In this document: piece after piece, positions 15,540 to 21,893 of the stretch | Layout of the letters: each line of letters begins with the position of its first letter | Position numbering within the stretch: the first letter of the stretch is position 1 | Source of the DNA: Bacteroidota bacterium | GTDB taxonomy: Bacteria > Bacteroidota > Bacteroidia > Chitinophagales > Chitinophagaceae | NCBI GenBank assembly: GCA_023429825.1 | Contig: JAEZDC010000077.1 | Location: forward strand, 1 to 26,605 | Direction of reading: 5' to 3' | Length of the DNA: 26,605 nt | Position numbers and translations under genes: made by a program | Notes under the pieces: generated by a model | What the model was told of the DNA's origin: nothing | Database searches by the model: none | What the model saw: the letters and a program-made list of their open reading frames with translations, nothing else

Positions 15540-15575
15540 ATCTACTAACAATTTCGTAGAACTAAAAACTAAATT

Positions 15576-16538
15576 ATGAATAAGGTAAAACTCCCGCTCC
15601 TGGCATTGGCTGCAACATTATCATTAAGCAGCATCGCACAGCAGGACAAAACAGAAACTAAAGAGAAAAAAGAAACTAAGAGCAAGACAATCGTGATTAC
15701 ACAGGATGATAAGTCTGAGAAAATGACTATCGTGGTAGATGGTGAGAATGTGACAGTAAATGGTAAACCTGTTGAAGATTATAAAGGCAGTGTCCAGGTT
15801 TTGAAAAATTCACATGTATGGACTCCAAAAGCGGTTACCGGTGTAAGAGCTATGTCTAAAGTCAGGCCAGGTGCTAATTTTTATACGCTGGGCAACAGGG
15901 CGTTTTTGGGTGTAACAACTGAAGATGGAGATGGCGGCGCTAAGATCACTGAGGTATCTAAAGAAAGTGCCGCAGAAAAAGCAGGATTGAAAGCAGGGGA
16001 TGTGATTACAAAGATCAGTGAATACAATGTGGCTGATGCAGACGATGTATTTGCAGCACTTAATAAGATGAAACCCGAACAAAAAGTAACCATAAGTTAC
16101 AAGAGAGATGGCAAGCAGGCTACCGCAGAGGCAACTTTAAGCAAGCCTTCTGACAGCGATGTATATGCAAGCGCTGGCAATCATTTTGATTTTGACTTTG
16201 ACAGAACCTTTTCACAATCTTTCTCGGGTGATAAGATGCAAGGCTTTACTTTCTACCGTCGCCCTAAGCTTGGTTTGCAGATACAGGATGTGGAAGAAGG
16301 TAGCGGTGTAAAGATATTGGACGTTGACCAGGATACACCAGCTGCAAAAGCAGGGTTACAGAAAGATGATGTGATCGTTTCATTGAACAGCACTGAAATA
16401 AAAGGTGTGGATGATGTTCGCAAAGCAACAACTGAGTTGAAGGAAGGTGATGCATTGAAAGTACAATACAAGAGAGGCGGCGCAACACAAAGCGCCGAGA
16501 TCAAATTCCCTAAGAAATTAAAGAAGGCAGATATCTAA
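15576..16538 (+). CDS. Exported protein with two PDZ domains and no protease domain
   Basis: A 320-residue protein with a signal peptide (MNKVKLPLLALAATLSLSSI, cleavage near AQQ), then a Lys/Glu/Thr-rich linker (DKTETKEKKETKSKT). Two PDZ domains follow. The first (about 108-188) has FLGVTTEDGDGGAKI in the carboxylate-binding loop region and AGLKAGDVITKI. The second (about 230-311) has KLGLQIQDVEEGSGVKILDV and AGLQKDDVIVSL. No trypsin-like His-Asp-Ser domain precedes them, unlike DegP/HtrA. It probably binds protein C-termini or unfolded peptides in the periplasm, as a scaffold or adaptor. The region between the PDZ domains has an acidic/aromatic patch (HFDFDFDR). The gene is monocistronic, followed by tandem terminators. 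Confidence 0.88.
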   Translation: MNKVKLPLLALAATLSLSSIAQQDKTETKEKKETKSKTIVITQDDKSEKMTIVVDGENVTVNGKPVEDYKGSVQVLKNSHVWTPKAVTGVRAMSKVRPGANFYTLGNRAFLGVTTEDGDGGAKITEVSKESAAEKAGLKAGDVITKISEYNVADADDVFAALNKMKPEQKVTISYKRDGKQATAEATLSKPSDSDVYASAGNHFDFDFDRTFSQSFSGDKMQGFTFYRRPKLGLQIQDVEEGSGVKILDVDQDTPAAKAGLQKDDVIVSLNSTEIKGVDDVRKATTELKEGDALKVQYKRGGATQSAEIKFPKKLKKADI

Positions 16539-16545
16539 AATTTAT

Positions 16546-16569
16546 CTTGATTCCACCAAATCAAGTTTT
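16546..16569 (+). terminator. First of two tandem terminators after the double-PDZ gene
   Basis: A perfect 7-bp stem (CTTGATT at 16546-16552, AATCAAG at 16559-16565) with a 6-nt loop is followed by TTTTC. It is AT-rich and probably weak alone. Confidence 0.5.
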
Positions 16570-16583
16570 CTCATGTAGCATTC

Positions 16584-16611
16584 AACCGCTGTTTTCTAAC
16601 AGCGGTTTTTT
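16584..16611 (+). terminator. Second, strong tandem terminator after the double-PDZ gene
   Basis: A perfect 10-bp stem (AACCGCTGTT at 16584-16593, AACAGCGGTT at 16598-16607) with a TTCT loop runs into a TTTTTT tract at 16606-16611. Confidence 0.9.
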
Positions 16612-16640
16612 CTTGCCTATGCTACAGGATTAACACTGAT

Positions 16641-16648
16641 TATATTTG
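16641..16648 (+). promoter_or_regulatory. -7 promoter box of the DUF1028 gene
   Basis: TATATTTG is a perfect TAnnTTTG and ends 18 bases before the ATG at 16667. CTTG at 16612-16615 could be a -33 element, but the 25-base spacing is slightly long. The box overlaps an upstream in-frame GTG (16646), which argues for the ATG as the real start. Confidence 0.55.
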
Positions 16649-16666
16649 GTGAATAAATGCACATCT

Positions 16667-17650
16667 ATGAAATCGATCATTACAGGGTTGTTTTTATTTC
16701 TGTTTACAGGAAGCTTTGCGCAGGTGTATAAAAAGAAAGAACCATTGGCACATACCTACTCTATTGTTGCAAGAGATTCTATCACTGGGGAGATGGCTGT
16801 TGGTGTACAAAGCCATTGGTTTAGTGTAGGTACGGCGGTGCCTTGGGGTGAGGCTGGAGTAGGAGTGATCGCCACCCAATCTTTTGTTGATAAAAGTTAT
16901 GGTCCTAAGGCAATTGCATTGATGAAACAGGGTAAAAATGCCACTGAAGCATTAGAGGAATTGAAAAAGCACGATCCAGGTGTTGACGTAAGGCAGGTTG
17001 CTGTGATTGATGCAAATGGAAATGTGAGCGCTCATACAGGGACTAAGTGCATTCAATATGCATCGCATATTACAGGTTCTAATTTCAGTGTACAGAGTAA
17101 TATGATGTTGGGAGATAAAGTGTGTGAGAATATGGCAGCTGCGTTCATTCAATCTAAAGGAAAACCTTTGGCTGAAAGAGTATTGGTTGCACTGGAAGCT
17201 GCACAAAATGCAGGTGGTGATATAAGGGGCATGCAAAGTGCGGCGATCATAGTCGTTCCCGGTAAAGCAAACAATCAGCCATGGAATGATAAAAGCGTTG
17301 ACTTGAGAGTAGATGATGCTCCGCAACCTTTAAAGGAACTAAGAAGATTGTATAAAGTACATTTAGCTTATCAGCATATGAACGAAGGTGATCTTGCAGT
17401 AGAAAAGAATGATATGAAAAAAGCTATGGAACAATATAATGCTGCAATGAAATTATTTCCTACCAATTTGGAAATGAAATATTGGACAGCTGTAACGCTG
17501 GCTAGCAATAAACAGGTGCAAAAAGCGCTGCCGATGTTCAAAGACATCTTTGCAAAGGATAAAAATTGGAGAGAACTTACCAGGCGATTAAAGCCAGTGG
17601 GTTTGATTACCGTTACTGATGCTGAATTGAAAAAGATATTAGCGCAATAA
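16667..17650 (+). CDS. Exported DUF1028 (Ntn-hydrolase-like) protein with C-terminal TPR-like helices
   Basis: A 327-residue protein from the ATG at 16667 (MKSIITGLFLFLFTGSFAQV), with a signal peptide cleaved near FAQ. The DUF1028 domain is clear: HTYSIVARDSITGEMAVGVQ, SHWFSVGTAVPWGEAGVGVI, ATQSFVDKSYG, then VIDANGNVSAHTGTKC and NMMLGDKVCENMA. DUF1028 proteins share the Ntn-hydrolase fold; their substrates are not established. After about residue 230 the chain becomes helical with a TPR-like repeat (HMNEGDLAVEKNDMKKAMEQ, YNAAMKLFPTNLEM), a combination seen in exported Bacteroidetes members. An in-frame GTG at 16646 would add seven residues ahead of the signal peptide and is rejected. It is monocistronic and ends at a bidirectional terminator. 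Confidence 0.92.
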   Translation: MKSIITGLFLFLFTGSFAQVYKKKEPLAHTYSIVARDSITGEMAVGVQSHWFSVGTAVPWGEAGVGVIATQSFVDKSYGPKAIALMKQGKNATEALEELKKHDPGVDVRQVAVIDANGNVSAHTGTKCIQYASHITGSNFSVQSNMMLGDKVCENMAAAFIQSKGKPLAERVLVALEAAQNAGGDIRGMQSAAIIVVPGKANNQPWNDKSVDLRVDDAPQPLKELRRLYKVHLAYQHMNEGDLAVEKNDMKKAMEQYNAAMKLFPTNLEMKYWTAVTLASNKQVQKALPMFKDIFAKDKNWRELTRRLKPVGLITVTDAELKKILAQ

Positions 17651-17685
17651 AAAAGATCCCGTTCAATTGAACGGGATCTTTTTTT
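17649..17685. terminator. Bidirectional terminator between convergent genes
   Basis: A perfect 36-bp palindrome centred at 17666/17667 (core GATCCCGTTCAATTGAAC...) is flanked by A6 on the left and T7 on the right. It gives a GC-rich stem followed by a U tract on either strand. It starts within the stop codon of the DUF1028 gene and ends 17 bases before the stop of the minus-strand gene at 17702. Confidence 0.95.
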
Positions 17686-17701
17686 ATGATCATGGAGTTT
17701 T

Positions 17702-20700
17702 CTAGAAATCCAATCCCATTCCAAAATACCAATAAGGTTTTCCTCTGAAGATGCCGTTCATTTCCCATGATGCATCTACTTTGAGGAAGTATCCTAATAA
17801 TGTACTTCTTGCACCAAATCCATAACCACCAACGAATGGCCCGATACCACCTGCTTTAATTTTGATTGAAACAGGGTTGCCCGGATCGGTGAATATTCTA
17901 TAAGGTCTTTCAATGTTGCTGATCTTTCCATTCCAAGCTGTTCCCAAATCAATGAACTGTGTAAGCTGGAAGTTTCTTAAGAATGCATTGTTGATCGGCT
18001 TGTTGAATAAAGTAGTGAATACAGGCAATCTCAATTCACTATTCACCACGATTGCATTGTTACCATTTGCAACGTTTTGCGGGAAGCCTCTCATATTTAA
18101 TGCGAGTGACTGGAATGCATAAGCTACATCTGGTGCAGGTTTCAGGGCATCGTTGAACTTAGGATTGATCCATCCGTCCATTCCTCCTAAATAGTAAATA
18201 ACCTTTTGTGTTCCAAACGAGAAGTCGCCAGCCGCTCTTGTTGCCCAGATGAAGTTTCTGAAGATTGGTAGGTAATGCCTCGCATCAAACCCTGCGTTAT
18301 AGGTATAACGACCTTTATTCTGTGCGTTCTTGCCAAACTGCATCGTGGCATCGAAAAATACCTTCCATCTTAATCCCCACCAGATATTTTGTGCAGGATT
18401 CAGCGAGTTATCGTGCACGTACTCCAGACGAGCTAATGCGAACTTGAGTAAGCTATCTGTTCTTTCTAACCCAATCGGATCTGCATTCGGGGGATTAGAG
18501 AAGTTGTTATAAGGTAAAGTAATTCCTCTGTCAGTTCTATATCCGGTTGTTAATCGGAGACTTTTAATTTCATTGAATGCATAAATGAAGTTCGCCTGGT
18601 AGATGCTGGTGATAAGCCTGTTGCTAAAACCAGGGTCTCTGAATATCGGACTTTGGAAATCACTATTAGTGCTTCGATAATACAAGATGCTCCAGTCGAT
18701 CCGCTTCCTATAGTTCTCAAAGCTCATCATGATGTCTTTGTCTTTCAGGTTCGATCCGAATCTTACACCTGCAATGAAACGGATGTCTTCCATCAGGTCA
18801 CTCACACCAACTCTAAACGCCCAGTTGATATCATTGCCATTATTTAACTGGATAGGGCCAGAACCTCCGGCATAAGGTTGATAGCGGGTGATCATTACAT
18901 TATTGTTCACTCCACTCAACACATAGTCGGCACCAAACTTCCATTTATAATTATACAATCTCGCTTTTTCAAGAATGCTGGTGTTCGCATCATCAGGTCC
19001 GCCCGTATCATCTTTCGCAGCAACGGCTGTGTCCTTCTTCTCTTCATCAAATTCACTTTGGAAAACTTTTTTTCTTAGAGTAGCGGAATCTTTTGTTTGA
19101 TAACTGATCGCTTTCCCCGATGCTGCTCTTGCCTGCTCCATAAATCTTCTCATGTATTCGGTAGGCCTCGCATTCACATTACGTTTACGTAGTGCGATAG
19201 AGTCAACTCTTAATTTATATAAGAACTTAACGTCCCCCTCTTTCCTCACTTCACTCACCTGCCCCTTATCACCTGCAATTCTCGTTTCTAATAAACTGCT
19301 TTGATAGTTAGTGATCGGGAAAGTATAAGTACTGTCTTTGAATACAGAGAAATAACTAATGCTGTCAGGCTCTTGTTTTTGCCATGCCTGCAAAGTGGAA
19401 TCGATCAATTTGTCTTCAGGATTACGCAGTACTTCATCACCAATGTAATACAGTGTATCTAATCCATCTCTTTCAGTACTGAAGAAACCGGCCCACCTGT
19501 TATTGATGCCGTTTTCATCACTTATAAACGTGAAGTGATTCATGTTGTACTGCATTGGGTAACGAGCATTACCAAATTTCATTTTGGTGAGCTGGGTTAT
19601 CTGCCTGAAATCACTTTTATTGAAAATGTCTACAAGGAAAATATTGTAATTGTATTTGCTTGGCAGAACAGTATCTGCATTTACCGCATCACCTGTAGGG
19701 CGGTTTGATGCAAAAATGATCGCACTCCTGTTAGGGAATGAAACAAAGGTTGGGTCAAGGTCATCATAAACATCATTAGTGATCTGCTCAACCTTTTGAG
19801 TTTGCGTATTGTAAGTGAATATATCTGTATGCCCGTTCTTAACAGCACTCAGTAATAGGGTGTTTTGATTCAACATAAACCCTGCATCAAGTATCTGCTC
19901 AAACCCTTTGATCTCCTGCTTGTCTCTCTTAACTCTCGCCACCATGTCGTACACAAACATTTTGATCTTTCCTTCTTCCCAATGCACAACCAACAACCTT
20001 GTTCCTTTACCATCCCATGCAAGGATAGGGTAGTTAGGATGTACATCTCCTTCATATACTCTTACTCCATACTTAAGCAAAGCTGATTGGTCACTTACGT
20101 TATCAGTAAGTATTACACTGTATTTGCCTTTCTTATAGCGAACGACTGCATAACCATTGTTGCGGGGATTAGGATTTACCTGGAAACGATAATAATCCTG
20201 TTTATCTACATCTTCCACAACGGAAATATTTCCCCTGGGTGCATTTCTTCGCTGGCGAATGTCCTTGTAATACCTGTCGCCCATTACATCCATAAACTCC
20301 TGCAGCAAAGGCTTGAACTTCTTTTTAGTGATACGCTGGCTCGCAGCATTTAAGTTTTTATAGATACGGGCTAAGTAAAGAAAATAAGTAACATTCTCCG
20401 GTTTATATCGTTCGCCAATGTAGTACCAAAAAGCATGGCCCGCCAGCCTTGGTTTTTCAAAAGCGAACTGGTAGAATTTAGTGTAATCACCACTCATCAT
20501 CACATCCCTCAACTGGTTGTCAAGCGTTGTGCTCCATGGTTCGGCTACATACGCAACATAGCCATCTACTAACCACTGGGGGAGATCTAATAAAGCCTGG
20601 TTGCTGGCAAATTCTCCAATATCATCACCAAACAAAAGATTATCGACAAGTGTTTTGGCAATGCCCTCCCTTACTTGCCTTCTCAGGTTGTAATGGTTCC

Positions 20701-21082
20701 CATCAAAATAAACGACGATTTTATTATTTACGAGTTTAGTTACACCACCGGGACTTTGCCAATCGAGCCCACGACCGATATTGGTGCTTTTGTAATCGTT
20801 GTAGTCGTTGTAGATAACAATATTGGCTTTACGCTGCAGTGCATACTCAACAGTACCTTCAATCTGTTGTAATTCTTCTTCAGCTACCTGTGCTACGAAT
20901 TTTGCAAGATCATTACCGCCGATATTGAAATAAGTGTTGAAGTTGTTTGTTTGATAAAAACGCCAGGTAAACTTTTTATGCTGAACCCTGTTCTTTCCAA
21001 ACTCAACTGAATTTACTTGTGCACTTATCGAAACCCAACAAAAAACAGTAGCAATTGCAGCGTAAAAGCGGATTAATTTCAT
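17702..21082 (-). CDS. Large exported protein: degenerate peptidase-like domain, TolB-like propeller, C-terminal beta-barrel
   Basis: A 1126-residue protein with a signal peptide (MKLIRFYAAIATVFCWVSIS, cleavage before AQ). Residues ~30-290 resemble a gluzincin (peptidase MA-like) domain. REGIA (138-142) stands where HExxH is expected, and WLVDGYVAYV (170-179) stands in place of WLxEG, so zinc ligands are missing and it is probably inactive. Residues ~310-560 carry TolB/WD40-like blades (YPILAWDGKGTRLLVVHW, DLDPTFVSFPNRSAIIFASN). A charged linker follows (~600-730). The last ~390 residues are amphipathic strands (WSILYYRSTNSDFQSP, LRLPVFTTLFNKPINNAFL) ending in YWYFGMGLDF with terminal Phe, typical of outer-membrane barrels. 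The function is unknown; a surface protein-processing or assembly role is a guess. Confidence 0.8.
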   Translation of the reverse strand: MKLIRFYAAIATVFCWVSISAQVNSVEFGKNRVQHKKFTWRFYQTNNFNTYFNIGGNDLAKFVAQVAEEELQQIEGTVEYALQRKANIVIYNDYNDYKSTNIGRGLDWQSPGGVTKLVNNKIVVYFDGNHYNLRRQVREGIAKTLVDNLLFGDDIGEFASNQALLDLPQWLVDGYVAYVAEPWSTTLDNQLRDVMMSGDYTKFYQFAFEKPRLAGHAFWYYIGERYKPENVTYFLYLARIYKNLNAASQRITKKKFKPLLQEFMDVMGDRYYKDIRQRRNAPRGNISVVEDVDKQDYYRFQVNPNPRNNGYAVVRYKKGKYSVILTDNVSDQSALLKYGVRVYEGDVHPNYPILAWDGKGTRLLVVHWEEGKIKMFVYDMVARVKRDKQEIKGFEQILDAGFMLNQNTLLLSAVKNGHTDIFTYNTQTQKVEQITNDVYDDLDPTFVSFPNRSAIIFASNRPTGDAVNADTVLPSKYNYNIFLVDIFNKSDFRQITQLTKMKFGNARYPMQYNMNHFTFISDENGINNRWAGFFSTERDGLDTLYYIGDEVLRNPEDKLIDSTLQAWQKQEPDSISYFSVFKDSTYTFPITNYQSSLLETRIAGDKGQVSEVRKEGDVKFLYKLRVDSIALRKRNVNARPTEYMRRFMEQARAASGKAISYQTKDSATLRKKVFQSEFDEEKKDTAVAAKDDTGGPDDANTSILEKARLYNYKWKFGADYVLSGVNNNVMITRYQPYAGGSGPIQLNNGNDINWAFRVGVSDLMEDIRFIAGVRFGSNLKDKDIMMSFENYRKRIDWSILYYRSTNSDFQSPIFRDPGFSNRLITSIYQANFIYAFNEIKSLRLTTGYRTDRGITLPYNNFSNPPNADPIGLERTDSLLKFALARLEYVHDNSLNPAQNIWWGLRWKVFFDATMQFGKNAQNKGRYTYNAGFDARHYLPIFRNFIWATRAAGDFSFGTQKVIYYLGGMDGWINPKFNDALKPAPDVAYAFQSLALNMRGFPQNVANGNNAIVVNSELRLPVFTTLFNKPINNAFLRNFQLTQFIDLGTAWNGKISNIERPYRIFTDPGNPVSIKIKAGGIGPFVGGYGFGARSTLLGYFLKVDASWEMNGIFRGKPYWYFGMGLDF

Positions 21083-21120
21083 CGTATGTTATTTTTTCAA
21101 AAGCAATGCGGAGCGAACCC

Positions 21121-21138
21121 ATCTTTATATATAGAGAT
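21121..21138. promoter_or_regulatory. 18-bp dyad in the divergent region 21083-21226
   Basis: ATCTTTATATATAGAGAT is a near-perfect palindrome with one mismatched (T-G) pair, between two divergent genes. It could be an operator or a promoter-region AT dyad. For the plus gene, TGCATTTG (21206-21213) is a one-mismatch -7 box. Confidence 0.3.
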
Positions 21139-21226
21139 ACAAATTTTAACCGGGATGCTTCATGTCCGATCTTTAATGTTTTAAAATTAGGTATTTCGCC
21201 TTAATTGCATTTGTAAAAATATCGTT

Positions 21227-21865
21227 ATGATAGCAGTACAGCAACTAACTTTCAGTCCTATACAGGAAAACACGTACGTCCTCTACAACGAATCCGGTGA
21301 AGCATTCATCATAGATCCCGGAATGTACTTCCCGGCAGAGAAACAAGCATTGAAAGAATATCTCGATAGTAATGAGCTCAGGCTCACGAAACTCCTGCAA
21401 ACACATTGTCATCTTGATCATGTGTTTGGCTCTAAATGGGTGCATGAAACCTACGGTCTTGAAATGCATTTGCATCCATTGGAGGAGAAGGTGCTTTCGT
21501 TTGCACCTGCAAGCGGTCAAATGTGGGGTTTGAATTTTGATAATTACAGTGGCCCGCTTCATTTTTTGAATGAAGGAGATGAGGTTTTGTTAGCTGGTGA
21601 CAAGCTTGAAGTGTTATTTGCACCAGGTCATTCTCCCGGAAGCATCTGCTTTTATTGCAGGGCTCAAAAATTTATTATCGGAGGAGATGTTTTGTTTGAT
21701 GGAAGTATTGGAAGAACAGATCTGCCCGGAGGAGATCATGCTACCCTGATCAGCAGCATCAAACAAAAGTTGTTGGTGCTGGATGATGATGTAATTGTAT
21801 ACTCCGGTCACGGCCCTCAAACTACCATCGGGAAAGAAAGAAGATCCAATCCTTTTCTTGTATAA
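21227..21865 (+). CDS. MBL-fold metallo-hydrolase, glyoxalase II-like
   Basis: A 212-residue cytoplasmic hydrolase of the metallo-beta-lactamase superfamily. All metal ligands are visible: TH60CH62LD64H65, H135 (APGHSPGS), D154 (GGDVLFDGSIGRTD) and H195 (YSGHGPQTTIG). The order and length match the short glyoxalase II-like group found across bacteria (YcbL-type), which lacks the C-terminal helical substrate domain of true hydroxyacylglutathione hydrolases. The substrate cannot be told from sequence; thioester hydrolysis is the family expectation. The gene stands alone between two large minus-strand genes. Its stop overlaps the terminator at 21864-21890. Confidence 0.93.
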   Translation: MIAVQQLTFSPIQENTYVLYNESGEAFIIDPGMYFPAEKQALKEYLDSNELRLTKLLQTHCHLDHVFGSKWVHETYGLEMHLHPLEEKVLSFAPASGQMWGLNFDNYSGPLHFLNEGDEVLLAGDKLEVLFAPGHSPGSICFYCRAQKFIIGGDVLFDGSIGRTDLPGGDHATLISSIKQKLLVLDDDVIVYSGHGPQTTIGKERRSNPFLV

Positions 21866-21890
21866 AAAAAGCCGGCTTTAAACCGGCTTT
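21864..21890 (-). terminator. Terminator of the caspase-like gene, possibly acting in both directions
   Basis: The stem AAAGCCGG (21868-21875) / CCGGCTTT (21883-21890) with a 7-nt loop is followed on the minus strand by a T7 tract at 21864-21870. It begins 4 bases after the minus-strand stop at 21894. On the plus strand the tract is short, so termination of the MBL gene would be weaker. Confidence 0.85.
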
Positions 21891-21893
21891 CAA

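Noticed and set aside
17649..17685. The 36-bp perfect palindrome as an insertion-sequence end or recombination site
   Set aside because: Its position between two convergent stops, GC-rich core and A/T tracts fit a bidirectional terminator; no target duplication or transposase is near.
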